A stretch of DNA of 64,000 nucleotides, taken from Paracentrotus lividus (Eukaryota > Echinodermata > Echinoidea > Camarodonta > Echinidae). Under the pieces are notes generated by a model that saw only the letters and a list, made by a program, of their open reading frames with translations, did no database searches and was not told the DNA's origin. The stretch's first letter is position 1, and the number at the start of each line of letters is the position of its first letter. Position numbers and translations under genes: made by a program. Positions 35,901 through 48,317 of the stretch are shown in pieces. The DNA lies in NCBI GenBank assembly GCA_940671915.1, contig CALNVZ010003434.1, forward strand, positions 20,731,479 to 20,795,478. The letters run 5' to 3'.

Positions 35901-38278
35901 CTACTCTCAGTTACTACTTAGTACTACTACTCTTACTATATATACTATACTACTATACAAGTACTATACTATCTACTATTACTTACTTACTTGAACTACT
36001 AATACTCCTACATACTAGGGGGCTATTACAACACCACACATTACTCAACTATTACTACTACTGACTACTAACTATACTGACTGACTATAGCTACTAATTA
36101 CATACTTATACTATATTACTACTAACTATACTATTACTACGACTACTACTACTCTACTACTACTACTCTCCTATAACTAACTTATATCTATACTACTACT
36201 CGTGCTGCTGCTGACTGCACTATTTCACTTGCTACCACTACCATACTATCTACTTCTATGTACTACTTTATTTATTCTACTGCAGACTATACTACTATAC
36301 TATATCTACGTTCTACTACTACTACTACTACTATATACTACTCTACACTACTAAGCTAACTACTAACTACTACCTACTATATTAGCCTATCTATACTATT
36401 ATACGTATTACATATTCAATTCTAGTTGTAAACTTAAGAGGAAGAGGGGCTATCACTATACAAATAATACGCTGCATAGACATTTTGTATTTTGCACAGT
36501 TTTTTCACTTTGTTTTTCTGATTATGGCAGCAACTACATTTTCAAAGAAAATGATCAAACTTGATAATTAAGTTGAAGAGTCTTTTTTTTTCAAAAATAG
36601 GGAATACTTACTGCAAAGGAAAAAAGTCATGTCACTTGTAGTCAATTCAAGATCCTAATCAGAATCAAAATTCCTGTACAATTGGCAATTTTGCTCTCAA
36701 AATAGCTATACTGCAATAATTTCCTTCCTGGATAACGCATAATTATATAAAGCTTAATGTAGCCGTTTTTTAAAACTTGAATTCTCTACTTTCCAGGATG
36801 AAATTCATTCGATTGGTTAAAAAAAAGTCTGTCACTGTTGAACATTGTCATCAACGAATTTTTACTCGATGGGTAATTATTTCCGGCATATAACATGCAT
36901 ATCGCTGTGGACGGCGTCTTCGCAAGATGTGACAAGATCGACTATTATATCAATAATCGTTTGGAACATCATCTATGTGAATAAAGAGTTCTGATTACAA
37001 TTCAGCACATGGTGTTATGGCTTTGCCAAAATGTATTTTTCCTTCCCCAATTGTCTGAGCATCTACCTACGAAAACTATGTAAAAGTTCAGATATTTATT
37101 CATTGTCATTGAGACATTAGCTGAATCGGTCGACTGACCAACTCATTTTAACAGGGAGTTTTCTTCGAGTTTTTGTACGCTAAGTAATAATTGCATGAGT
37201 TTCGTTCAATCGGTCGCTTCCCGCCCGTTATAGCGCTGGGTTTTGTTGACATTAATGATAGACCGGTATAATTTTCTGCGCGCTCAGTTGTATTCACTCA
37301 ACTCATGAATGTAATGTTGCGTTTCCCCTCCTGAAATAATGGACGCGTCTTTATGTTAAGATTTAATGTCATACGTTAGGTTTACATTTCACGTGGAGTA
37401 GAATTGATATGCTATTGCTAAATACTTATAATAATGATATCAATAATTATCAACAACAAGAACAGTTAGCATAACTGCCAGAACACCACAATATAAATGT
37501 CACATACATATTTATAGCCATAATTCGTATAACATTTCGCTACGTGTTATGATAATGATGAATGCCATCAGTCAATATTTATTAATAATATCCCAGTTTT
37601 GTTATTCACGTTTAGTCACCTTGCATAAATGATGACCCGGTGTGCTTTTGAACTTTATTTCGGTGTTGAACACCTTTAGGTGTGGGCGAAAACCATGGAC
37701 CTTATAGAATACATTCCAAAACCTAGGAGGGTGAGGGCACAGAAACAGTCTTTGAAACTTGTCATTTGTCATCAAAATCAAATCACCACGGAGTATTTGG
37801 TATAACGCCTTTTCCTTGTGATAAAGAAGCACCATATAATATTTGCTCCATAAAATATATATAGGTCATGGTTTTAACAATAATATAACACTTTAAAAAG
37901 CGTAATGAAAGCATAAACAGTCGACATTCTTTTATAAAATAAGTGGTTATTCTTTAATAAGCATAATAAGGGGGATGAGTATTTTGTTCCAAAAGTTAGT
38001 TAACTCATACATGACACAACATACGAATCATCTCTGCTTGTACAATGTTGTATGTAAGGGGTTAAAGGATATTGGCTTTATGCACTCATGTTTGATAAGA
38101 AAAATCGTTGAGACGACATTTGCTCCTGCGACAATTGCTCCGGGCTGTATTTTGACTAAGGTATAGGGTTAGGATTGCAATATAAGTTTTATTTTAGGTT
38201 TAGGCTGAGGTTTAGAAAGGGTATAGTGTTGAGTCTGGGATGGAAGTTAGTGTATTTGCAGCGAAAAGTCATGCTAGA

Positions 38279-38334
<56 letters not shown>

Positions 38335-41300
38335 TGCCACAATCGCTCTTCATCATGTTCATGAGGTTCTTCTGCGATAAGTGGTAGGATTATAGCATTA
38401 CATAAACTGTAGCTTTGATAACTCATTTATGCTTTATATAGGTAAGTGAACAGGACAATTCGAATTGCTCGGGACTCAGGTAATTCTGCAGGGCTGTTTG
38501 TTTTGTTTTGTTTTGTGTTTTTGACAATCCACAAGGGAAATATTTATTGTAGACTTTAATGACAATTGGTAGATATTCATAATGTAGAAACGTATGAATA
38601 CATATCTATCATATTTATGCAGGGAATACTAACCTCCCACCGAGTAGCCTCACGATAATGAATAAAGATCAAAATCGGATCCAAACAACATTATTGTTGC
38701 CGATGTCAACAATATAATACGTGGGTTGATGGAGTCTACGTTCAATGGGCTGGTAGTTTGCCAAGTTGAAACATTTTTTTTCTGATAACTGAAAGGACGT
38801 TAAGGCAAATTTAATTATAATAGGTTGTATGTTAGCGTTAGTCAACATGATCAAGGATACCTAACCCCTCAAACAAAAACAAAAAAATGTATGAAAGAAC
38901 GAAAGAGACAGAGACAGAGAGGGAGAGACAGAGTGAGAGAGAGAGAGAGAGAGAGACAGAGAGAGAGAGAGAAGGAAAAGAAAACAGTTTCACGAACATA
39001 AAGGTTATGGACGAACAATGCTGCTGCCCCAATAGATTCAAATCATTTTCGTTAACATTATGTTATAATTATTATGTTATACTTATCAATAATTATTTCA
39101 TATTCTGTTATATTATGTTGTAAGCTAGGTCCGGTTGTGTGTTACGCAAACGGGTCAGAAACCAATCTTTTCAAACTTTTTCTGCTTCCTGGCAACTAAA
39201 GAGGAGAACAGTCCAAATTGACCTGTTTCTAATCACTTTTTAGCTAACCCCAGCCGGGGTTTTAGCCTGTTATTTTGGCCAATTTATGTGGTAATAAATT
39301 GTCATCATTTTGCTTATTGCAGTGTACACAGTTTAATAAACAAACACAAACATGCAAATGTTATGTAGATCATATAACGAATTATTTCACAATATATCCC
39401 AATAATCAATTCTAGAAGAAAGTCATAGTAATATCCCTATGTTTAGTATTTTCCCCTCGAATATGCCAACCTACATAGTTTGGTTTTATAAATCAGTGTC
39501 GTTATTTGGGAAATCCTCATTTCAAACGGCGCTAACTCCATATTTTGTAACTTGGAGCGAAGAGGTATTTATTTGCCCTCTCTTCTACAGACGTTCTTAG
39601 AAAAGTGATCCTAAAAGGTGCATTTTGTAATAATTTTGCTCCCAAGAGTAATTATTATTATTATTTTTTTTTTAAGTAGGTACCCACCTGAACCGTCTAA
39701 TGAAGAATAACTATTTTTTTTTAAATTAAAAACGGATTAAACGCCTTTTGGGATTGAGATCTTCATATACCTAGTGCTAATACCATAACCTACATACTGT
39801 ATAATTATGTGGGTAGAATGACCTTTAACATTTAAGATAGGATGCGTATACCGACGTTCTTTTATCGATTAGGCATTTCTACTGAACTGCTCCGATTTAT
39901 TTTGATAGGAAGGAACGTTTTTATATTATGGTGAATCACTTCCCTGGTAAATATTGCCACATGCCGTATAAATGAACAGTTGACGCAATGGTGGATAAAG
40001 ATTCTGTATTTTTTCTGTAAAATACATGATGCTTGAGAACTTGCCAAAAATCATCCAATAGCATATGCATATGAATTTCTTTCAATAACATTATATTTTC
40101 AAATACATTTGTGGTGTATGTATGTTTCTCTGTTATTTGTACTATCAATTCCAAAAAAATAATGATCGTGATGTTTTAGTGTTTACTTCTTGTTTTGATA
40201 ATAATCATACCACAGGGATAACGAAATAAATAACAAATACAACTTTAACAGGTCGATACTCCGGGTAACATCTTCGTTCTTTCCGAAGAGGAGACAAAAG
40301 CAAGGCTCTTCCATCTAAGGTACAGCGCCAAGGAGGATGCATACTATCGCTACGCGCCAGGAGGAGCCCGCAGTGAGGGGTGGAACGAAGGGCGTTTACC
40401 GTGGTCAATATGCAACGATACCATGTTAAAGAAGGGGCACGATGGAGGAGAATGGGAAAAGCCGTGTGGTCGTGAGAAAATATACCCCCCCCCCCATCAG
40501 GCGGTTAACTATACACGTATGCTTGTTCCTGATTCCTCAGGAAAGGGGTAATTTAGGGGCTCAGTTCAGGGGAAAAATCTCGAAAAAGTCATTGAAATAT
40601 GAGGTCTTTTTGGAATATTTCCCCCGAACTATTTTTAGTCAGGGGTAATTTTCAAATGTATCTGGAAAAAACCCTACAGAAGGGTCCCGAATATGATCTA
40701 AAACCTGTGATAGAGTGGTAATTTAACTAACATCCCTTCCAAAAGCCTGTACATGTAGGCCATGCCAGAGGGGAGGGGGGGGGCACTGGCGTGGAGCATA
40801 CCCCCCCCCCCGCTCTACCGATTTCGAATACTCCATCCCCCCCCCCACTAACAAAAGAAATTAATTCGTGCCTACGCCCGTGGGGGGGGGGGGTAATTTT
40901 GACACGGCTGCCCTTCCAAAAACGCCTGAGTGCGGGGCCGGGAAAATATAATTAAACGTTTCAGCTCAACAATGATCATCAGTTCGTACTCGATGTTAAA
41001 CAGGGAATTGCGTGTCTGTTTATTTTGAAAACCAATAAGGGCCTACATCAGTTCTCAAAAAGAGCTATGTTTTGTATTATTATTATCGCCTATTATCATA
41101 ACTTATTAACAATGTTTATTGGTCCCCCTAATTCATGTTATGCAAGTAGTCCTACCATTTGTTAAAATAAAAATCGCACAGCAGGCACCCTCAAATATTT
41201 TACACATTACATCACTCTTATCAAGTAATGATTTGATCATAAATTAGGTATTCACGACAGATGAGGTTCACTAGCTTTCCATTTTTCATATCCTTCATAT

Positions 41301-44300
41301 TTACGTCATATTCATATTTTCATATCCTTCAGACGTATTTGACAAGGAAACCAAGACATTCAAGTGGGTCCATTAGTTGGTTCATCGATCTGGGCCACTC
41401 AGGTCTAGTGGTGGACCAGGTCTATGCACTGACCGTTAGCAGGACCATGTCAAATGGGACCATTAGCTTTGATCTCAGACGCCCCGATGGTCCGTCTAGG
41501 ACAGAGCAGAAGAATGGTGAGTTAAGCCACATGAGACAGTGGCGGATCCAGGCGGGGGAGCAGGGGACGCACACCCCTATACAATTTCAAAACCGTCCAT
41601 TGACTGTGTCTTTTGAAATATAAAAAATAAGAATAATAATAATTTTAAGAAATGGTTTGGACCCCACACCTTTGAACCTGGGGCCCCTTATTCGCAAATC
41701 CTGTATCCGCCACTGGATGAAGACCTGGGGAGCATTTCATCAAAGGACTTGTCGGACATTTTATCCGACAAATTTGCTCTCAGCCAATCAGATGCAAGCA
41801 TTTCAGTAGCTTATAACAGTTTGTCGGATAAAACGTCCGACAAGTCCTCTGTATAATTTGCTTTCGTAAAACATGTAAAACAAAAGTTATGCTAAATTTT
41901 GTGCGACGAGGAACAAATCGAAATTGAGCACTTCATGGCCATTATGCGAAAGCTATACACAAAGGCATGGGACGGCGTGTGGAAAATGGATTTTTGTTGA
42001 TCGTAGAAAACTAGTCATATTTCAAAAATTACAACACCAAATGTGATGAACAAAAATTGCAGGTGAAAGTGTAATCTTCCTGCTTTATGAAAATACCAAA
42101 CAATAGAAGGCTGTGATTAATCTTCATACTATAAAAAATGTTTTCCACTTGTACAATTTTATTTGACACAGACTGTATAGCATAGGCCTTCTGAATTACG
42201 AAATTTAGGACTATTACATCAAATGTTCTGATAAAAGGACCTTATTTCATTTTATGGTGGTATATCTCACTTCGCGGAATCGTGTTTGAGACGGATTTGG
42301 GACTACTTTGAGACGGTTTTGAAACAGTTTTGAAATTGTTTTGAAACTTGTCGCGGAGACGTCTCCTGGTTCCCCGCCGCGACGTTTCATGAGTTTCGGG
42401 AATCTCAAAACCGTCTCAAAGTAGTCCCAAATCCGTTTCCGCAACGGAAAAAAAAGTATGGGATACTTTTTTTTTCCCGTCGAGGAGACAATACTTTTGT
42501 TCCTAAGGGTGGTATCTCACTTCGCGGAGACGTCTCCGCGATGGAATCGTCTCCGCTAGGGATAAAAAGTATTAGAGACGTCTCCGATACTTTATTCCGT
42601 CGCAGAGACGTCTCCTAGACGTCTCCGCGACAATTTGTAAAAACTGTCTCAAAGCAGTTTCAAAGACTCGTCTCAAAGTAGTTTCCGCGACTCATTAACG
42701 TCGCAGGGACTGAGGAGATGTCTCGGAGACGTCTCCGCGACAAGTTTAAAAACCGTCCGCAAGCAGTTTCAAAACCGTCTCAAAGTAGTCCCAAATCCGT
42801 CTCAAAGTAGTTTCAAAGTAGTTTCCGCAAAGTGAGATACCAATATGTCTTGACACCCCACCCCCTTACCATTATGTTCTAATTTTCTTTGTAATACATA
42901 ATACTAGTAGTCAGGTGCGACTGACAACCCGTCTTCTAACGACAAGACACACAAAAAATAAAGAGGAAAAAAAAAAAAAAAATCAAGATTAATTGCAATA
43001 CATCATATTTGCCCCCCCCCCGGCCCACTTCATCCATTTCCAGATAAATGTATCGTCGATACTTAGGTCTTTGTTGTTGTTATTTTGTCTTCTTGTTTTT
43101 CTTATTTCTTTGACAGCTGCAGGGAGCCGGAATAATGGTCTGATCTTCGTAGCCTACCTAGATGGAGGCTTACGCAGCCACGAGAGGGCGCAAACACAAC
43201 TTTTCTTCCAGGATTGTCTTAGTGATCCTGAAGGCTTCCCCTTTGATTTGCTCATTACTTTGATGGTAAATCTATTTCTATTCTTCTGTTACTTGAAATC
43301 AAATAAACATAGGGTGCCGAAGTGTGATGTCATGCCGGTGATGTTGCCAATGTTGCTGGTTCTAAACAATCTAAAATTGAACAAATTACACGATGTATAA
43401 TCACACCAAAACCTGTCCGTATAGATTTGCCAAAGACCGGCCCGTTGCCGTAATGGATTTGGGGTAAACCTTATGCATGGGACATAATGTTTAAAACCAG
43501 TAACCAAGACGACAGACGATTATGACTTTGGTATTTTTGGTACTAACAAAATACGCTTGTCCCTATAGTTAGTCGAACAATTTTTTTTTTCCATGAGCTT
43601 ACACCTTCGAGATTTATTTGATATCATTTTAAATGCAACTGAGAAAATAGATTCTCTTTGGCGTAAATATTCATGTTGTGTGAATGACAGCGCCAAATAT
43701 ATGTACAGTCAACTCCTGCTTGACTCGACCTGCCAAAAGTCGGATAATCACCCAAATCGAAGCAATGGAAGCATATGTTATTTACCTCTCATAAGTCGAA
43801 TTTCTCTTAAGTCGAACAGATTTCTATTGTCCCAAAAGATTCGACTTAGGCAGAGTTACCTGTTCAATCTTCATTAATTTTACAAAATGGGTAGGGATGA
43901 CATTGAGAACTTGCGTCTTATCCATGTCTTTGTAATTTTGTTCCATACAGCCATCAGATCACCATGAACACAACATAAGATGCCAAACTACCAACCTCGG
44001 ACCTCCATCGCCTTTGTCATTTCCTCCAAAACCTCGCATTGTACTTGACACACCTCAAAGATGCACATGCCTTCATAATAACCAAGGTGAGGATTTCACC
44101 AAGAGTGCTTCCGTAAACGACTTCAGGGAAGATACAGGGTGCTATGCACAGGACGAAGAAGACATTATGGCTTCGGAAAAGTCAGAGCACAGCCGAACAG
44201 AAAAGCCAGACAACAGTCGAACGGAAAAGCCAGACGATAATCGAACAGAGATACGACCGGCAAATGGAGTCACTAACACTTGCTCTGTGCAGACGAAAGA

Positions 44301-45495
44301 CGCCAATGGGAATGGTTCGGTCTTGCTTCCTGGACTATATAAACCGATGCAGGGTGTTGAAGCAACGTTAGGATTTGCAAAGAGAGGCAAGGTCACATCG
44401 AATGACTGTAGGTCAACGGAGAGGGCGTCAGGTGATGCAAGTGGCTTGTCAAGGACTGAGCAACATTCAGAACCATCAAAATCTCCAGATGAGGGACTTA
44501 GAAGGAGGTCATCAGCTTGGGAACATAGACGCATAGACCAAGAAAATTTGGTGAGTAAAACATCATTATAGGATCTAGAGCTTATGATCTGTCCAAGATT
44601 GAAGAGCAAAGACAGATCATCTCTTCCTCATTGTTGTGGGTAAATTGCCAATTGGTCTCAACCCACTTTGACCAATACCTGTTTAGTCTCATGCCACATG
44701 GCCTAATTCTATTTCGTCTTTTAGTTCGACTAATTACCTTTTGGTCTAATTCCCATTTCGCCTATTCTACCATTTTGTCTGATTCCCATTTCGTCCAATA
44801 ATCACTTGGTCTATCACCAGTTGGTCAATTCGAGTAACAAACCGTAGTAGACAAAATATTCATTTTGGCATAAGACGAAAATTCAGTTAGGCTATTAGAT
44901 GAATTGGCAGTTAGATCAAGTGAGAATTAGAACAATTGAGAATTATACCAATTATGTATTAGACCAATTGCAACTAAGACCAAATTGTGAGTAGTCCAAA
45001 TGTGTTTATCCCATATGGTATTAGACAAACTGAGAATTAGACCAGCGTATGTTAGACCAAGAGGATATTTACCTAATTATGTACGTTACAAACTTGAAAA
45101 AAAAGGTGCTTTTAATGGGACAAATTTCTTTAGGTAGGACGTTGGTATCATTCAATATTCTTCCCATCAGTACCCACTCACCTAATGTGGGTGGCATGTA
45201 GGAAATGAAGTTAATGTTTTACTAAGGGACGTTAGTAAGTGGTTGTTTCGAACCTTTCATAGTTTACAGTGATGTAAACTTCCAATCGATTCTATCTTCA
45301 TGAACTCGGGTTGATTAATATTTTTAAACTCTTTGAAGAACAAAGTCATTGTGTGCTGTGACTATGACCTTGCTGTTAACCATCAATTAAAGCAAACTCT
45401 ATAACCATTGTTTCAGTGAGCCTGGCCCTTATTTTACTCCACTTTTTTTTCCACAGGTGCAGAGAAGACGAAAATCAAGATGTGTCATCTTATGA
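32907..45495 (+). CDS. PAW-domain protein (NGLY1 C-terminal domain) with CAAX box, lacking the glycanase core
   Basis: Exons inferred from splice signals and phase: 32907-32958 (MDELTEKASTSAGKRRK; an in-frame TAA lies 18 bases upstream of the ATG), 35590-35615 (26-nt micro-exon, FPKELADE), 40252 to about 40471, 41333-41516, 43117-43265, 43951-44550 and 45457-45495; about 422 aa. Exons 3-5 match the PAW domain of peptide:N-glycanase: FVLSEEETKARLFHLRYS resembles NGLY1 FIFKPSKDEIDRKQIHVEY; IYLTRKP..SGSISWFIDL resembles VYLAREEGTSTGEIMWKFDF; RAQTQLFFQDCLSD resembles WQHTQLFRQSLND. In NGLY1 this domain binds high-mannose glycans. No transglutaminase-like Cys-His-Asp core or PUB domain is seen. 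Exon 6 is a hydrophilic, probably disordered linker with three RTEKPD-like repeats. Exon 7 ends QRRRKSRCVIL: polybasic plus a CAAX box with terminal Leu, typical of geranylgeranylation, so membrane attachment is predicted. Odd: the exon 3 to 4 junction is not phase-compatible at any good donor, so a small exon or a sequence error may lie near 40470-41330. Confidence 0.8.
33184..33450 (+). repeat. (CAC/CAT)n triplet tract
   Basis: Imperfect ccaccaccatca repeats over about 260 bases in PAW-gene intron 1. They read as poly-His or poly-Pro in different frames and are not exonic. Confidence 0.85.
35805..36416 (+). repeat. Degenerate (TAC)n/(CTA)n tract, ~600 bp
   Basis: actactact, tactatact and related units with frequent single-base slips; abuts the 1-kb repeat copy 2. 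Confidence 0.85.
36417..37411 (+). repeat. Dispersed ~1-kb repeat, copy 2 (indel-rich)
   Basis: Same orientation as copy 1 at 21037, with many single-base insertions and deletions relative to it. It directly follows the (TAC)n tract, within the PAW-gene intron 35616-40251. Confidence 0.8.
38287..38332 (+). repeat. Poly-A tract
   Basis: About 44 uninterrupted A in the PAW-gene intron 35616-40251; no retroposon body is recognised. Confidence 0.8.
41537..41715. mobile_element. CAGTGGCGGATCC MITE, copy B, 20 bp from a PAW-gene splice donor
   Basis: Ends CAGTGGCGGATCCAGG / CTGTATCCGCCACTG; the core matches copy A. Inserted 20 bases downstream of the exon 41333-41516 donor. Confidence 0.75.
41756..41853. 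repeat. Short hairpin GGACTTGTCGGAC
   Basis: ggacttgtcggacattttat and, inverted, ataaaacgtccgacaagtcc; a compact MITE in the PAW-gene intron. Confidence 0.65.
41858..42180 (+). repeat. Dispersed repeat, copy 1 (inverted copy at 62770-63100)
   Basis: Contains ctttcgtaaaacatg, aaaagttatgctaaattttg, cgacgaggaacaaatcga, acaacaccaaatgtgatga and ttgacacagactgta, all found in reverse order and orientation at the distal copy. Confidence 0.8.
42255..42845. repeat. Two GAGACGTCTC-type foldback MITE copies in tandem
   Basis: One starts with tggtggtatatctcacttcg at 42255; a second full copy runs from aagggtggtatctcacttcg (42505) to aagtgagatacca (42845). Both contain many GAGACG/CGTCTC and 'caaagtagt' units. 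Located in the PAW-gene intron 41517-43116. Confidence 0.8.
44640..45075. repeat. Second copy of the TTGGTCTAA / TTAGACCAA foldback minisatellite
   Basis: Begins attggtctcaacccac..., switches orientation near 44850 to agacaaaat..., and ends agaccaagaggatattta. In the last intron of the PAW gene (44551-45456). Confidence 0.8.
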
Positions 45496-47402
45496 CAGAC
45501 ATGCGAATAGTGAAAAACGCATACATGAACATGAACGTCAAAAGGCTCTTTATGGACCACGGCAAAGAAAATATCATTACCAGGACAACTACCACTGGAC
45601 AATTTACCCTGAGGCCAATTCCCCCTAGGAATAGGGTTAGGTGTAGAGTTGGTGGGTAGAATTTTGTTGGGGGTAGTACTGCTAGAACCGAAAATATCAT
45701 CATCACTGCATTTGTTTCTACGTGGAAAGATATATACTTGGCGGGTCTCAGTACAATTTTCTCAAAGGAGGGATTTTTGCATCGTGCACCTCGAGACCTG
45801 ATGTTTTCCTCCAGGAGTGATTTTAGTGTTGCCGATGCCCCTGAAGTTTTCCACAAGAAGTTATTCTTCAGTTGCAGGCACCACCATTTCGGTGTAGTGT
45901 AGTACCAAGGGCCGATTATAATGGACAGTAAAATACAGTGGAATTTTGTTATAACAAGGCAGTTCTCCCAGTCATCATTTTAACATGTGCTCATGACTCT
46001 ACTGTGTTCAGTATAGGAAGATTTTATTATATCCAGACACATCAGGCCGGTATTCTTGATACTTGATATTCTCAGTGTCACATATCGCACGCAATCCTTT
46101 TTCAATGTTATCATACAGCGGTGACAGCATTCACATTACATTTATTAGAAAGAGTTCGTCTTCAATTGTATGTTGCTTATGCTCAAAATCAAGGAGCTTG
46201 GAATATTCCTTTCAAAATGGATTACGTTTTTTTTTAAAATACGCACCGTATATTGGGGGTAGACTGTAATGCTGGAGTCACATTTACAATGTGGGGGGCC
46301 CGTACAGCATGTAGAAAATTTTGAACGTTATCGTATAGTGCGTTTTAGTTTGCACAAAAATTGAGAAATTGAGAAAACAGCCATTATCTACACGCTGTAC
46401 AAGCCAACAGCAAGACTGCAGCATATGGTTTACCAAGTCTAAGTAGTATTGCTAATGAAAACACAATAAACTTAAATTTTGACTCGCACTGCGTGTCAAG
46501 AACGTGTTACAATTTGGAATTTGCCTACAAGTACTGTAAATACTGTATAGTGGAATATTTTGCAAGTGGAAATTTTCAGAGATTTTGCGCTATGCGATAC
46601 CACCACAAAAATAATAAAAACGTGCAAGTATATTTGCCTGTAAGGCAGCTAAACTAGGGTCAATGCACTAGATTGTCTGTGAACAGCACAAAATGTTACT
46701 GTTAACTATGCAAAATTTTCCACTTTTACAGTACAACAGAATTTTAAATATGTAGTTTTCATTTTAAGTAATTCAGCTTCTTTTGATACTGTGTTCGAAA
46801 AAAAAAAATCAATTGTTTAAACAGGTGACTGGATGAAGACAAACTTGCATCAAAACAAGTGAATTTAAAAAGAAAATACAGATCCATATAGAGCCACTTT
46901 TCGAACCCAGCACAAACTATTATTTTTGCATTTCTGTTGTGCGAAAGGGCAATTTCCAAGGTGTAATGTTATTTTAAATATGACCTGACTGTACTTTTTA
47001 GTTTGTAAGAAAATAACGAAAATATAATCTCATGTCCGATGCTGATCAGTGAATGGAATAGACCTGATTTTAATAGATTAAGACTTGTCCATACAAAGTC
47101 TAATAATGACTGGTTTTAGTACATCACAAATACTTCATTGTTTATATACTTCATCATTAAACAATATTGTTTCAAGCAAAAGAAGCAAATATGTTTCTGC
47201 AATTTCTTTTCCAATCTAAACATATACATGTATGTGAATACTCCTTTACTTTATTAAGTGACCTCATGTAGAATTTTCTGTTCTCTAAGGAATCAATATT
47301 ATATATTTTGCAGAGCATATATTCCCTAGTTTTGCATTTGAAAATATCAATTAATTTATAGACGCCGGTATCTGTATGATTTAACTGTTATCTGAATGAA
47401 CA
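45496..47402 (+). other. Probable long 3'UTR/intergenic stretch
   Basis: No coding potential is evident between the PAW-gene stop and the candidate poly(A) signal. Near 46271-46295 is a short sequence (ctggagtcacatttacaatg) resembling MITE ends. The rest is AT-rich single-copy-looking DNA. Confidence 0.4.
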
Positions 47403-47408
47403 AATAAA
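47403..47408 (+). terminator. Candidate poly(A) signal of the PAW-CAAX gene
   Basis: AATAAA about 1.9 kb after the PAW-gene stop codon. It is the clearest canonical signal followed by a T/G-rich stretch; an earlier one (AATAAA near 46465) is an alternative. Transcript ends would decide. Confidence 0.35.
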
Positions 47409-47478
47409 GTTTGAATATTTGTTTAAAGACTGATTTTCTTCATTCTGGTAATTTAAAGAAAACCATTTGAAAGACATT

Positions 47479-47484
47479 TTTATT
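47479..47484 (-). terminator. Candidate poly(A) signal of C1QBP
   Basis: AATAAA on the minus strand about 835 bases beyond the C1QBP stop codon; no nearer canonical signal was found. It lies about 70 bases from the facing PAW-gene signal. Confidence 0.3.
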
Positions 47485-48317
47485 TGTCATATAATCGCAA
47501 TGCTGAATGGATATATGAATAATGTAAACTGTGATCCAAGGGCTCAAAACTACCAACAAGTTGCAAAAAGAACAAAGCAAATCACAGGAGAAGAAATTGC
47601 TAATGCATTATGATAGTATCAATAGCTCTTAATTTAATTTGAGATTGTTACTTTCAATAATCATGAGCGTTATTGAAACCTGCGTGGTCAATTCCAGCCT
47701 AATGGGCATATCATATAGAGAAATTATCTTGTCTGCAACAACCATTGTTAAACAAAATTCACATTTCCCAAAAATATCTCATTAACTTTTGGTTATCAAG
47801 CATGTTTATAAATTCCTGACAAACTTTCTACAATGCCTTGCTGAATACCTGAAGAGAAAAAAAATCTTGTGACAATTTTCCCTGCAGCTATAATCTAAAC
47901 TTTTGTGAAATTTGCAATAGGTTGCATCACTACACTATTGAGCAAGATAAACTTAATAAAATATGTTTTTAAAACTATTTCTTCGACAACCAAAAACTCT
48001 CTCTAAATATGTTTTTTGATAATGGAATTGTTAAAAATCAAGGTTTGTATAGAAAGGTGATTACTGCTGCACGATCCACAGAATGAAATGAGTAAATAAG
48101 AATATAAAATAGGGGTATACCAACATCCAGCAATGCTCACAATGTCTTTCTAGCCAACCAGCAGTTGGGGGTAAACAGGCATTCCATCACATATTAACTC
48201 TGCGCATATTGTCTCTTCAAGTCAAATAGGACTCCAGTCTTTGCATATCCGAAAGGACGGCCAGATTTAGAACAACCAAGACCAGGGACTACAATGTTCT
48301 AGGTTGGTTCCCGATGC

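Noticed and set aside
38442-38479. Possible PAW-gene exon (VSEQDNSNCSGL) between consensus acceptor and donor
   Set aside because: It ends in phase 2 and cannot join exon 3, whereas the 35590-35615 exon joins 40252 directly in phase.
44142-44609. 155-aa antisense ORF
   Set aside because: Shadow of the repetitive, stop-poor PAW-gene exon 6 on the other strand.
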